In this document: one piece after another, positions 43,061 to 50,998 of the stretch
Position numbering within the stretch: the first letter of the stretch is position 1
How the letters are laid out: every line of letters begins with the position of its first letter
Origin: Chelatococcus sp.
GTDB lineage: Bacteria; Pseudomonadota; Alphaproteobacteria; Rhizobiales; Beijerinckiaceae
Reading direction: 5' to 3'
Length of the DNA: 64,000 nt
NCBI GenBank assembly: GCA_003248805.1
Contig: QFQY01000039.1
Span: 26,225 to 90,224, forward strand
Notes under the pieces: model-generated
Told to the model about the DNA's origin: nothing
Seen by the model: the letters and a program-made list of their open reading frames with translations, nothing else
The model's database searches: none
Translations under genes and position numbers: made by a program

Positions 43061-44088
43061 TCCGCGCTGCCGCCCTTTCGGGCCACCTGCGCCTGCTCGA
43101 AGGTCGCCATGCCCGAATGGACGCCGGCCGCGGCCTTGACGATGCCGGCGGCGAGCGCCGCGCCGCTGCCCTCGCCCAGCCGCATGTCGAGCGCCAGAAG
43201 CGGCAGCTTGCCGAGACGCGCCAGAACCTGCGCATGGGCGCCCTCGGCCGAAAGATGTCCGGCGATGCAATGGTCGATCGCCGAGGGCGCGACGGCATGC
43301 AGGATCGCCGCGGCCGCGCAGACGACGTAGCCGTCGAGCACGACCGGGATGCGCTGCGAGCGCGCGGCGATGATCGCGCCGCAGATCGCCGCGACCTCGC
43401 GCCCGCCGAGGCGGCGCAGCACTTCCAGCGGATCGCGGAGATGCGCCCGGTGCAGCGCAAGCCCCGCCTCGACCGCCGCGACCTTGCGCTTCAGGCCCTC
43501 GTCGTCGAGCCCGGTGCCGCGCCCGCACCACATCGCAGCCTCGCCGCCATAGAGCGCGGCGTAGATCGCCGCCGCCGAGGTGGTGTTGCCGATGCCCATC
43601 TCGCCGAGACAGAGCAGGTCGGTGCCGCCGGCCAGCGCTTCCATGCCGAAGGCCATGGTGGCGACGCAGGCGCGCTCGTCCAGCGCGTCGCCTTGCGTGA
43701 AATCACCCGTCGGCAGGTCGAGCGCGAGGTCGAAGACCTTGAAGCCGAGATCGTAGGCCGCGCAGATCTGGTTCACCGCCGCACCGCCGGCCGCGAAGTT
43801 CTCCAGCATCTGGCGCGTCACGGACTGCGGATAGGCCGAGACGCCCTGCGCGACGACGCCGTGATTGCCGGCGAAGACGCAGACCAGCGGCCTGTCGACC
43901 CGCGGCGGGGCCTTGCCCTGCCAGGCGGCGAGCCATTCGGCGATCTCTTCCAGCCGGCCGAGGCTGCCGGCGGGCTTGGTCAGGTTGGCGTCCCGCGCAC
44001 GCACGGCGTTGGCCGCCGCCATGTCGGGACCGGGCATCGCCTTGATGAGTTCGCGGATATCGTCGAAGGGCAAGCCGGAGGCGGACAT
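43048..44088 (-). CDS. cobT: Nicotinate-nucleotide--dimethylbenzimidazole phosphoribosyltransferase
   Basis: A 346 aa enzyme that makes alpha-ribazole phosphate for the lower ligand of cobalamin. GSLGRLEEIAEWLA, VFAGNHGVVAQGVSAYP, and CLGEMGIGNTTSAAAI are family blocks. RLGEGSGAALA near the C terminus carries the catalytic Glu. It is divergent from cobS, whose product uses the same ligand. The start at 44088 is chosen over 44103 because the family usually begins a few residues before GLPFDD. A palindromic repeat element lies between it and cobS. Confidence 0.93.
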   Translation of the reverse strand: MSASGLPFDDIRELIKAMPGPDMAAANAVRARDANLTKPAGSLGRLEEIAEWLAAWQGKAPPRVDRPLVCVFAGNHGVVAQGVSAYPQSVTRQMLENFAAGGAAVNQICAAYDLGFKVFDLALDLPTGDFTQGDALDERACVATMAFGMEALAGGTDLLCLGEMGIGNTTSAAAIYAALYGGEAAMWCGRGTGLDDEGLKRKVAAVEAGLALHRAHLRDPLEVLRRLGGREVAAICGAIIAARSQRIPVVLDGYVVCAAAAILHAVAPSAIDHCIAGHLSAEGAHAQVLARLGKLPLLALDMRLGEGSGAALAAGIVKAAAGVHSGMATFEQAQVARKGGSADQAS

Positions 44089-44157
44089 GACTGATCTCGT
44101 CAAAAGGGGTCGCGTCGCCAGCGTGTCGGCATGGCGGCGCCGTCGGCGCTGCTGCTA

Positions 44158-44202
44158 GAGCATGTTCTGCGAAAGTGGAAACCACTTTTGCGGAACACGC
44201 TC
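44158..44202. repeat. Rhizobiales-type intergenic palindrome
   Basis: Two 21-base arms (44158-44178 and 44182-44202) match at 18 positions around AAA; two of the three differences are G-T wobbles. The arm begins GAGCATGTTC and ends AAAGTGG. Elements of this shape and sequence are scattered between genes in many Hyphomicrobiales genomes. It lies between the divergent cobT and cobS starts. Confidence 0.75.
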
Positions 44203-44287
44203 CGATCGTTCGGCCGATGACGTCCGGGCGGAAAGCGCGCTATGGCTGCGGGGCGCAACGACAATCGACGGGACGGCGACAGCGGGC

Positions 44288-45142
44288 ATGGCCGAGGCGG
44301 GCAGCGAAACCGATGCGGCGACGGCCGAGGAAGCCGTCTGGCCCGGCTGGGCGATCGCGACGGCGATCTGCGTCCGCTTCTATTCGCGCCTGCCGGTGCC
44401 GGCCCTGCCCGGCGAGAGCGACCGCCACGGCGCGCCCGATTTCCGCACCGTGCCGCGTGCCCTGCCCTTCGCCGCCCCGATCATCGCCCTGCCGGCGGCC
44501 CTGGTGCTGCTGGGCGCCGGATTGGCCGGGCTGGACGGAATGCTCGCGGCGAGCCTCGCCATCGCCACGCTCGCCCTGACGACCGGCGCCCTTCACGAAG
44601 ACGGGCTGGCGGACAGCGCGGACGGCCTGTTCGGCGGGCAGACGGCCGAACGGCGGCTGGAGATCATGAAGGACAGCCGCCTCGGCAGTTACGGCGCGAT
44701 GGCGATCGGCCTGTCGCTCCTGCTCCGCGTCTCGGCCCTGGCCATGCTCGTCGACCATGCCGGCCCGCTGACGGCGGCGGGCATTCTCCTGATCGCGGCG
44801 AGTCTCTCCCGTCTCTCGGGGGTTCTCCTGCTCGCGAGGCTGCCTCCGGCCCGCGCGCAGGGAGCCTCTGCGGCCGTCGGGCGCCCATCCATCGGAACGG
44901 CTCTGATCGGCTATGCCATCGGCATCGTGATCGCACTCGGCATCGCTCTGTGTCTCGGCCTGCCGCGCTGGGGGCTTGTCGCCGGCCTGGCCATCGCCGC
45001 GCTGAACGCGGTGCTGGTCAGGCGCCTCTGCCTGCGGCTGATCGGCGGGCAGACCGGCGACGTCGCCGGCGCGACGCAGCAACTCGACGAAATCGCGATC
45101 TATCTGGGCTATGCCCTGCTGCTCGGACTGGCGCACCGATGA
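44288..45142 (+). CDS. cobS: Adenosylcobinamide-GDP ribazoletransferase (cobalamin synthase)
   Basis: A 284 aa inner-membrane enzyme joining adenosylcobinamide-GDP with alpha-ribazole to give adenosylcobalamin. FYSRLPVPALPG near the N terminus and LTTGALHEDGLADSADGLFGG with its DGLAD metal site are conserved, and KDSRLGSYGAMAIGLSLLLR follows. Six or seven helices make up the rest. The start at 44288 avoids extending through the palindromic repeat upstream. A small DUF1289 gene overlaps its stop by 4 bp. Confidence 0.92.
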   Translation: MAEAGSETDAATAEEAVWPGWAIATAICVRFYSRLPVPALPGESDRHGAPDFRTVPRALPFAAPIIALPAALVLLGAGLAGLDGMLAASLAIATLALTTGALHEDGLADSADGLFGGQTAERRLEIMKDSRLGSYGAMAIGLSLLLRVSALAMLVDHAGPLTAAGILLIAASLSRLSGVLLLARLPPARAQGASAAVGRPSIGTALIGYAIGIVIALGIALCLGLPRWGLVAGLAIAALNAVLVRRLCLRLIGGQTGDVAGATQQLDEIAIYLGYALLLGLAHR

Positions 45143-45315
45143 GCGGCGTCTCGACGCCCTGCATCAAGGTCTGCGTGATCGACCCGGCCAGCAAGCTCTG
45201 CGAGGGCTGCGGGCGCACGCTGGCCGAGATCGCGCAATGGTCGCGGCTGAGCGAGGCGGAGCGGCAGGCGATCATGGCGGAGCTGCCGAAGCGGCGCGCC
45301 GTCGAAAAGAGCTGA
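45139..45315 (+). CDS. DUF1289 small Cys-rich protein
   Basis: A 58 aa protein of the DUF1289 (YdhL-like) family. It begins STPCIKVCVIDPASKLCEGCGRT, with four Cys that may bind a metal or Fe-S cluster, followed by LAEIAQWSRLSEAERQAIMAEL. The function is unknown; in some genomes it is fused or adjacent to flavin-dependent or Fe-S enzymes. Its ATG overlaps the cobS stop (ATGA), so it is the second gene of that unit. Confidence 0.85.
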   Translation: MSGVSTPCIKVCVIDPASKLCEGCGRTLAEIAQWSRLSEAERQAIMAELPKRRAVEKS

Positions 45316-45340
45316 GGGCTGGTTTCGAAAGCCTCGCGAG

Positions 45341-45458
45341 CCCTCATCCTGAGGAGCCATTCCATTAGGAATGGCGTCTCGAAGGATGGTTCAGGAGGCT
45401 CCGGAACCATCCGGAGCATCCTTCGAGACGCCGCTGGCGCGGCTCCTCAGGATGAGGG
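45341..45458. repeat. Complex palindromic intergenic repeat
   Basis: Outer arms CCCTCATCCTGAGGAGCC (45341-45358) and GGCTCCTCAGGATGAGGG (45441-45458) are exact reverse complements. Inside are GCGTCTCGAAGGATG (45374-45388) with CATCCTTCGAGACGC (45417-45431), and a small hairpin GCCATTCC/GGAATGGC (45356-45375). This nested design matches repeats spread through Hyphomicrobiales genomes. It lies between convergent genes and could act as a terminator for both. Confidence 0.8.
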
Positions 45459-45486
45459 CTTCGCGTTGCCGAGGGGTCCGAAGCAC

Positions 45487-45990
45487 TCAGTCCTCTCCAC
45501 CGGCCAGATCGTCCAGCGCCGGCCCGGTCAGCCGGTAGAACAGCTTCTTCGGCTGGGCCGTTCCGCCGAGGCTCTCATAGAAGCGCAGCAGGCGTTCGTC
45601 GTCGGCATCGGCCGTCCAGTCGAGCCGGCGATGGCCGCGTTCCACGGCGAGGCCGGCGAGCGCGCGCATCAGCCTGCCGCCGATGCCGGCCCCGCGCGCC
45701 GCCTCGGAGACATAGATTTCCTTGAGGAAGAAGCCCGATTTCAGCCCCGGGCCCGGATAGAGCGGGCAGGCCGAGGCAAAGCCGAGAACCGCGCCGGCGC
45801 GCTCCGCGACGAGTATCTCGACGCCGGGCGGCAAGGCGGACAGGCCGGCCAGGATTTCCGCCCGGTCCGGACAGGGCACGCGGTAATGCGCCTGCATCTC
45901 GGCCATCAGCGCGGCCAGCGCCTCGTGATCGCGCGGCTCGAGCGCGCGAACGACGAGCCCGGATGCAGCCTCCGACACGACGGCCGCCAT
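45487..45990 (-). CDS. GNAT-family N-acetyltransferase
   Basis: A 167 aa acetyltransferase. VRALEPRDHEALAALMAEM is the N-terminal strand and helix; FLKEIYVSEAARGAGIGGRLMRAL is motif A with the acetyl-CoA loop RGAGIGGRL; and RLLRFYESLGGTAQPKKLFYRL is motif B. The substrate is unknown, possibly an amine or small peptide. The stop codon of the upstream TauE/SafE gene lies 2 bp before its ATG, so the two form an operon. Confidence 0.87.
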   Translation of the reverse strand: MAAVVSEAASGLVVRALEPRDHEALAALMAEMQAHYRVPCPDRAEILAGLSALPPGVEILVAERAGAVLGFASACPLYPGPGLKSGFFLKEIYVSEAARGAGIGGRLMRALAGLAVERGHRRLDWTADADDERLLRFYESLGGTAQPKKLFYRLTGPALDDLAGGED

Positions 45991-45992
45991 CG

Positions 45993-46826
45993 TCAATGGA
46001 CCAGGGACCAGATGAAGCGGGCCGCCACGCAGAGCAGGAAGAGGCCGAACACCACCTCGAGCCGCCGCTTCGACAGGCGATGGGCGAGGCGCGCGCCGAT
46101 CGGCGCCGTCCAGACCGAGGTCGGAATGAAGAGCAGCGCGCCGATCAGCGAGACATAGCCGAGCGAGAGCGGCGGCAGCACGTCCATCTTCGGCCAGCCG
46201 GCATAGATGAAGCCGAGCGCGCCGGGGATCGAGATGATGACGCCCAGCCCCGAGGAGGTCGCCACCGCCTGATGGATCGGCCGCCCGTAGAAGGTCATGA
46301 ACAGGCTGGAGAGCTGGCCGCCGCCGATGCCCATCAGCGCCGACAGCACGCCGATGACGCCGCCATAGGCGACCATCAGCGGCTTGCCCGGCATGTCCTC
46401 GCCGAACTTCCAGCGGTCCGCGGCGAAGAGCAGGCGCAGGGCGCTGATGACGGCGACGATGACGAAGATGATCTTGAACAGATCTGCCGGCGCGAAGCGG
46501 GCGATGTAGCTGCCGACGACGACGCCGAGAACGACCGGCACAGCCCAGATCTTCAGGATCGAGAGATCGACCATGCCCTTGGCGCGGTGCGCGTTGAAGG
46601 AGCGGATCGAGGTCGGAATGATGACCGCGAGCGAAGTGCCGACGCAGAGCGGCATGCGAACATCCTCCGGCACGCCGATGACGCGGAAGACCTCGTAGAG
46701 GATCGGCACGATGACCGCACCGCCACCGACGCCGAAGACGCCCGCCAGAAGGCCGGTCAGCGCCCCCGCCGCAAGCAGCGAGACGGCGAGGAAGGCGAGA
46801 TCGCCGAGAGGGATGCCTGCGAGCAT
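45993..46826 (-). CDS. TauE/SafE-family sulfite or sulfur-anion exporter
   Basis: A 277 aa membrane protein with seven or eight helices. Both halves contain the family repeat: GLLAGVFGVGGGAVIVPIL and IGVLSALMGIGGGQLSSLFM. It probably moves sulfite, sulfoacetate or another organic sulfur anion across the inner membrane. The start at 46826 gives the normal length; the much longer open frame upstream has no homologous N terminus. The acetyltransferase gene follows after 2 bp. Confidence 0.88.
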   Translation of the reverse strand: MLAGIPLGDLAFLAVSLLAAGALTGLLAGVFGVGGGAVIVPILYEVFRVIGVPEDVRMPLCVGTSLAVIIPTSIRSFNAHRAKGMVDLSILKIWAVPVVLGVVVGSYIARFAPADLFKIIFVIVAVISALRLLFAADRWKFGEDMPGKPLMVAYGGVIGVLSALMGIGGGQLSSLFMTFYGRPIHQAVATSSGLGVIISIPGALGFIYAGWPKMDVLPPLSLGYVSLIGALLFIPTSVWTAPIGARLAHRLSKRRLEVVFGLFLLCVAARFIWSLVH

Positions 46827-47142
46827 GGGGATCGGTCCGGATGGATGATGGGCAGCGTGTGGGCGATTTCGCGTGCGGGGGCAAGGCGCCCCCGGGCGGG
46901 GCGGTCTGCCGGCCGCATGCAGCAGGTGCATGCTCATGGCCGCGCAGAAACGTCTTTCTCCCGTCGCGAGGCCGGTCAATGATCGAGCCGCGCCCGGATC
47001 GGCCCGGCATGCGCCGCAGCGACAGATGACGAGAGCAGGAAGCCAGAGAGAAGGACAGGACCCGGGCACATATCGGCCGATCGGATCGCGCTGCCTAACC
47101 GACAAACAGATCTGGGCAAGAAACAGATCAAGGGAGGACAGA
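46827..47142. other. Intergenic region between divergent genes (316 bp)
   Basis: This region should carry the promoters of the TauE/SafE gene and of the lactonase gene. AAACAGATC occurs twice, at 47104 and 47121, just before the AAGGGAGGA ribosome site of the lactonase. No coding frame with family resemblance or RNA fold was found. Confidence 0.4.
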
Positions 47143-48339
47143 ATGACAGACCGACAGCAGGGGCTCTCGCGCAGAGCCCTGGTCGCGGGCGCAGGCGTGC
47201 TCGCCGCCGCCCCGGCCTTCGCGCAGACCGCCGCCCCCCGGCCACAGCCGCCGAGCACCATCACCGATCCGCCGCGGGACTTCAGCCGGCACGGCGCGCC
47301 GACCACCTATTTCTGGGACCCGGACGTGATCGCGGTCGACCCCGCCTTCAACGGCCTCGCCCAGCCCAATGCCGCGATCCAGCGGATCTGGACCGGCGGG
47401 CTGTGGGTCGAAGGCCCGGCCTGGAACGCACAGGGCCGCTATCTGGTCTGGAGCGACATCCCGCGCAACCGGCAGATGCGCTGGATCGAGGACGACGGCC
47501 ATGTCAGCGTCTTCCGGTCGCCCTCCGGCAACAGCAACGGCAACAGCTTCGACTTCCAGGGGCGGCAGCTGTCCTGCGAGCACCTCAACCGCCGCGTCGT
47601 GCGCTACGAGCTCGACGGGTCGGCGACCGTGCTGGCGGAGAGCTTCGAGGGCAAGCGGCTGAACTCGCCCAACGACATCGCGGCCCATCCGGACGGCAGC
47701 TACTGGTTCACCGATCCGCCCTATGGCGGGCAGCTCTACGAGGGGGCGCCCGACGCCCCGGGCGGCCCGAGCAACGCCAACGGCAAGATCAACCCGAAGC
47801 TCGGCCAGTTGCCCGGAATCGGCAGCTTCAAGCGCGAGCTGCCGACCAACACCTACCGCCTCGACCCGAGCGGGCGCCTCGACCTCGTCGCGACGGAGCA
47901 GCAGGTGCCGGACCCGAACGGGCTGTGTTTCTCGCCGGACTACAAGAAGCTCTACATCGCCTCGACCGGCAAGGGACCGGGCGATACCGGGCCCGGCGGC
48001 AAGGGCGACATCCACGTCTTCGACGTCGGCACGGACAACAAGCTGTCCAACCAGAAGCTGTTCTCCGACTGCATGATCGACGGGATCAATTGCGGACCGG
48101 ACGGGCTGCGCTGCGATGTCGAGGGCAATCTCTGGGCTTCCAGCAATGCCGGCCGCAATGTCGGCTATAACGGCGTCACGGTCTTCAATCCGGCCGGCAA
48201 GGTCATCGGCCGGATCAGGCTGCCGGAGGTCTGCGGCAACATCTGCTTCGGCGGGCCGAAACGGAACCGGCTGTTCATGGCGGCGAGCCAGTCGATCTAT
48301 GCGCTCTACCTCGCCACGCAGGGGGCAGGCCCCGCCTGA
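47143..48339 (+). CDS. SMP-30/gluconolactonase-like protein, Tat-exported
   Basis: A 398 aa beta-propeller protein with a twin-arginine signal (LSRRALVAGAGVLAAAPAFAQ). The propeller shows WVEGPAWNAQGRYLVWSDIPRNR with the metal-binding Glu, NSPNDIAAHPDGSYWFTDPPYG with Asn and Asp, and VPDPNGLCFSPDYKKLYIAST. This is the gluconolactonase/LRE pattern, hydrolysing sugar lactones with a divalent metal in the periplasm. An AAGGGAGGA site precedes the ATG. It is divergent from the TauE/SafE gene. Confidence 0.88.
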   Translation: MTDRQQGLSRRALVAGAGVLAAAPAFAQTAAPRPQPPSTITDPPRDFSRHGAPTTYFWDPDVIAVDPAFNGLAQPNAAIQRIWTGGLWVEGPAWNAQGRYLVWSDIPRNRQMRWIEDDGHVSVFRSPSGNSNGNSFDFQGRQLSCEHLNRRVVRYELDGSATVLAESFEGKRLNSPNDIAAHPDGSYWFTDPPYGGQLYEGAPDAPGGPSNANGKINPKLGQLPGIGSFKRELPTNTYRLDPSGRLDLVATEQQVPDPNGLCFSPDYKKLYIASTGKGPGDTGPGGKGDIHVFDVGTDNKLSNQKLFSDCMIDGINCGPDGLRCDVEGNLWASSNAGRNVGYNGVTVFNPAGKVIGRIRLPEVCGNICFGGPKRNRLFMAASQSIYALYLATQGAGPA

Positions 48340-48351
48340 GGCGCACCATGG

Positions 48352-48386
48352 AAAAGGGAGGCCGGCTGTCCGCTGGCCTCCCGTTT
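48352..48386. terminator. Bidirectional terminator between lactonase and SRPBCC genes
   Basis: GGGAGGCC (48356-48363) pairs with GGCCTCCC (48375-48382) around an 11-base loop. An AAAA run precedes it and GTTT follows, which serves transcripts from both convergent genes. Confidence 0.65.
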
Positions 48387-48402
48387 CGCGGCCTCCCGCC
48401 CG

Positions 48403-48843
48403 TCAGGCGAAAAGCTCCTCGAGCTTGACCAGCGACCCGGTCCAGCCATGGGTATGGCCGCGCAGGGCCGCCTCGTCGAAGAACTGCTCGTGCAGCAGGG
48501 TCAGGATGGTGCCGTCGCCATCGGGCTTCAGCGTGACGGAGACCTTCGAGACCCGATCCGGCGTCGTCACCCAGGCCCAGGAGAAAACGAGCCGCTCGTT
48601 CTCGGCCACCTCCCGATAGATCCCCGAAACCTGATGGCGCTCGCCACTGTCCTCGATCATGACGATGCGGTAGGCGCCGCCGACGCGCAGATCGAGTTCG
48701 GCCTCTTGGCAGGTCACGTTTTCCGGCCCGAACCAGCGCAGCAGCCATTCGGGGTCCGTCCAGGCCCGCCAGACCTGCGCCGGCGCGGCGCTCAGCCTGC
48801 GCTTCATGGTGAGGCTGGGATTGACCGGAACTCGTCGTTCCAT
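48403..48843 (-). CDS. SRPBCC/AHSA1-domain protein
   Basis: A 146 aa single-domain protein of the START/AHSA1 fold. It begins with PVNPSLTMKRRLSAAPAQVWRAWTDPEWLLRWFGP, followed by LDLRVGGAYRIVM and ends in HGWTGSLVKLEELFA, the usual helix lining the cavity. The ligand is unknown. Such genes are commonly cotranscribed with an ArsR-type repressor located just upstream. Here only a stub of that repressor remains, and the expected operator is still in place. Confidence 0.88.
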   Translation of the reverse strand: MERRVPVNPSLTMKRRLSAAPAQVWRAWTDPEWLLRWFGPENVTCQEAELDLRVGGAYRIVMIEDSGERHQVSGIYREVAENERLVFSWAWVTTPDRVSKVSVTLKPDGDGTILTLLHEQFFDEAALRGHTHGWTGSLVKLEELFA

Positions 48844-48866
48844 GAGGCGCCCTCCCCGCGCGACCG

Positions 48867-48956
48867 CTACCTGCCCGCTCCCGGCGAGCGCAGCAGCGCC
48901 GCCAGCGCATCGAGGCGCTCCGCCCAGAACCGCCGATACCAGGCGCGCCAGGCCAT
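48867..48956 (-). pseudogene. Remnant of an ArsR-family regulator (C-terminal stub)
   Basis: The frame reads WYRRFWAERLDALAALL before a stop, the characteristic last helix of ArsR repressors that accompany AHSA1 genes. Upstream in the same frame, VARAEEAMAW still fits that family, but a stop codon comes shortly before it and the winged-helix DNA-binding part is absent. A GGAGG lies in front of the ATG, so a 29-residue peptide could still be made. Most of the gene appears deleted between the operator and this stub. Confidence 0.6.
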
Positions 48957-48995
48957 CGCTTCCTCCGCCCGAGCCACCCCGCGGCTCGGATTAAC

Positions 48996-49011
48996 TTAAC
49001 CACTCGGTTAA
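48996..49011. promoter_or_regulatory. ArsR-type operator palindrome
   Basis: TTAACC (48996-49001) and GGTTAA (49006-49011) form a perfect 6-bp inverted repeat around ACTC. AACC-N4-GGTT palindromes of this kind occur upstream of ArsR/AHSA1 pairs. It lies 40 bp before the ArsR stub and about 150 bp before the SRPBCC start. Confidence 0.55.
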
Positions 49012-49035
49012 ACAATAATCCAAACCGGCCTCGCG

Positions 49036-50049
49036 TCAAGCGGCGGCGGAATCCCGTTCCTCGGAAAACGGCCGGCGCTCGCGGGACAGATGCGCGGTGG
49101 CGGCACGCAGATCGGCGAGGCCGGCGACGGCAGCCACGCAATGCTCGGCGAGATGGCGCCGGAAGAGCCGCGCGCCCGGCCGGCCGGGGAAGAGGCCGAC
49201 GAGGTGGCGGGTGAAGGCGTGCAGCCGGCCGCCCCGCTCGAGATGCGCGGCGAGATGCGGCTCCAGCGCCTCCAGCATCGCGAAGGCGTCGGCCACCGGC
49301 GGCGGCTCCCCGAACAGATCCGGATCGACGCGCAGCAGGATTTCCGGATTCTGATAGGCCTCGCGGCCGATCATGACCCCGTCCAGCCGCTCCAGATGCG
49401 GCAGCCATTCGGCGGGCGCGCGGATGCCGCCATTGAGGCTGACCGGCAGGTCGGGATGGGCGGCTTTCAGCCGGTAGGCGCGCTCGTAATCGAGCGGCGG
49501 AACCTCGCGATTCTCCTTGGGCGACAGGCCCTGCAGCCAGGCCTTGCGGGCATGGACCACGAGCGCATCGACGCCGGCGGCGCGCACGGCCGCCGTCAGC
49601 GCATCGAGCGCGGCTTCCGGGTCCTGGTCGTCGACGCCGATGCGGCACTTGACGGTCACGGGAATGCGCACCGCCGCCTTCATCGCCGCGACGCAGTCTC
49701 CGACGAGCGCCGGCTCGCGCATGAGGCAGGCGCCGAACGCCCCGCCCTGGACCCGGTCGGACGGGCAGCCGCAGTTCAGATTGATCTCGTCATAGCCGAA
49801 ATCGGCCCCGATCCGCGCCGCCTCCGCCAGCAGGGCCGGATCGTTGCCGCCGAGCTGGAGCGCGACCGGATGCTCCATGGCATCGAAGCCAATCAGGCGC
49901 GCGCGGTCGCCCCGGATGACGGCCTGCGCCGTGACCATCTCGGTATAGAGCCGTGCGCGGCGCGACATGAGGCGGTGGATCACCCGGCAATGCCGGTCGG
50001 TCCAGTCCATCATGGGGGCGACGGAGAATCTGTGGGTTCGCGCGTCCAT
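49036..50049 (-). CDS. dusA: tRNA-dihydrouridine synthase A
   Basis: A 337 aa FMN enzyme reducing uridines in the tRNA D loop. VAPMMDWTDRHCRVIHRLMS is the N-terminal signature. INLNCGCPSDRVQGGAFGACLM carries the catalytic Cys, and VHARKAWLQGLSPKENREVPPLDYE the FMN- and tRNA-contacting segment specific to DusA. NGGIRAP binds the flavin phosphate. The start at 50049 removes a 43-residue extension that has no family resemblance. Confidence 0.93.
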   Translation of the reverse strand: MDARTHRFSVAPMMDWTDRHCRVIHRLMSRRARLYTEMVTAQAVIRGDRARLIGFDAMEHPVALQLGGNDPALLAEAARIGADFGYDEINLNCGCPSDRVQGGAFGACLMREPALVGDCVAAMKAAVRIPVTVKCRIGVDDQDPEAALDALTAAVRAAGVDALVVHARKAWLQGLSPKENREVPPLDYERAYRLKAAHPDLPVSLNGGIRAPAEWLPHLERLDGVMIGREAYQNPEILLRVDPDLFGEPPPVADAFAMLEALEPHLAAHLERGGRLHAFTRHLVGLFPGRPGARLFRRHLAEHCVAAVAGLADLRAATAHLSRERRPFSEERDSAAA

Positions 50050-50177
50050 AGCGTTCTTGTGAAGCCTGCCGGAACGACCGGCGGATATTCGGGCACCTAG
50101 CCCCTCATATCGGGGATATGCGGCCGGACGGCAACCAGCGCGCGCCGCGAGACGAATCGGCGCCGCGCTCCTCGACA

Positions 50178-50191
50178 TTGTTCCAGATCAA
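50178..50191. promoter_or_regulatory. FixK/FNR-like box
   Basis: TTGTTCCAGATCAA has half-sites TTGTT and ATCAA around CCAG, one base off in the half-sites from the FNR/FixK pattern TTGAT-N4-ATCAA. It lies about 230 bp before the regulator gene of the cytochrome bd cluster, a set of genes that commonly responds to low oxygen. If centred at -41.5, transcription would begin near 50226. Confidence 0.5.
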
Positions 50192-50384
50192 TGCGGGCAG
50201 GACGCAACTGCAGCATTCGTTTGCATGTGCCCGAACCGATCCGTGCCCGTCGCCGACGCGCGAAGGCAGGGCTTCCTTGGTGCGCGGGAGTCGGAGGACA
50301 GCGGCGACGCCGCGCTGGAAAGAGCCGCGCCGCCCATGTTCCGACTTGCAACCTCCCAAATGACTGATAGTGTCGTTACAGATA

Positions 50385-50402
50385 TTTCAGTAATTTCTGA
50401 AA
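50385..50402. promoter_or_regulatory. Palindrome upstream of the GbsR-type regulator
   Basis: TTTCAG and CTGAAA are exact inverted repeats around TAATTT, ending 17 bp before the start codon at 50420. The surrounding sequence is A/T-rich against the GC-rich background. It is a good candidate for autoregulation by the GbsR/MarR-like protein. Confidence 0.45.
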
Positions 50403-50419
50403 GTTCGGAACGACCACTC

Positions 50420-50998
50420 ATGCCGATGCAGCTCCCCGCCCTGATCCAGGCCTTCGTTCTCCATTTCGGCGAAATGGGCAGCCGCTGGGGCATCAACCGC
50501 ACGGTCGGGCAGATCTACGCGCTGCTCTACACCTCGCCGCAGCCGCTCTGCGCGGACGACATCGTCGCCGGCCTCGGGCTGTCGCGCTCCAACGTCTCCA
50601 TGGGCCTGCGCGAGCTCCAGGCCTGGAATCTCGTGGTGCTGAAGCACCTGCCGGACGACCGCCGGGACTTCTTCACCACCCCGGAGGACGTCTGGACGAT
50701 CCTGCGCACCCTCGCGGAGGAGCGGAAGAAGCGCGAGATCGACCCCACGCTGACCGTGCTGCGCGAGCTCCTGATGCAGGAGGCGACCAACCACGCCGAG
50801 GCCCATGCCCAAAAGCGCATGGCCGAGATGCACAACCTCATCGAGCAGCTGACGAGCTGGTACGACGACGTGAAGCAGCTCGACGCGGACAGGCTCGCGA
50901 CGCTGCTGAGGCTCGGCTCGAAGGTCACCAAGCTGCTCGACGCCAAGGACCGGCTCGTCTCCTTCGGCAGCGCGCGGCGGTCGGAGGGCAAGGCATGA
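50420..50998 (+). CDS. GbsR/MarR-family transcriptional regulator of the cytochrome bd cluster
   Basis: A 192 aa winged-helix protein of the GbsR type. It begins QAFVLHFGEMGSRWGINRTVGQIYALLYTSPQPLCADDI, followed by the recognition helix region LGLSRSNVSMGLRELQAWNLV and the wing LPDDRRDFFTT. The C-terminal half is helical and charged, probably for dimerisation. The start at 50420 fits family length. The stop overlaps the cydD start by 4 bp, so the regulator is part of the same operon and likely controls it. Confidence 0.85.
   Translation: MPMQLPALIQAFVLHFGEMGSRWGINRTVGQIYALLYTSPQPLCADDIVAGLGLSRSNVSMGLRELQAWNLVVLKHLPDDRRDFFTTPEDVWTILRTLAEERKKREIDPTLTVLRELLMQEATNHAEAHAQKRMAEMHNLIEQLTSWYDDVKQLDADRLATLLRLGSKVTKLLDAKDRLVSFGSARRSEGKA

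Larger units (their letters stand above)
50050..50419. other. Regulatory region of the cytochrome bd operon (370 bp)
   Basis: This stretch separates dusA from the GbsR-type gene. It holds a FixK/FNR-like box (50178-50191) and an A/T-rich segment with a palindrome (50385-50402) just before the regulator's start. An in-frame extension of the regulator back to 50225 is open but begins near the expected transcript start, so I do not count it as coding. Confidence 0.5.

Noticed and set aside
44089..44287. Cobalamin riboswitch between cobT and cobS
   Set aside because: No B12-box-like sequence or matching fold was found; the only structure is a common intergenic palindrome.
46827..47306. N-terminal extension of the TauE/SafE gene to 47306
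   Set aside because: It would run through the divergent promoter region and into the lactonase gene, and lacks any conserved sequence.
50225..50419. N-terminal extension of the GbsR-type regulator
   Set aside because: The extension has no family resemblance, crosses an A/T-rich palindromic region and begins about where transcription should start.
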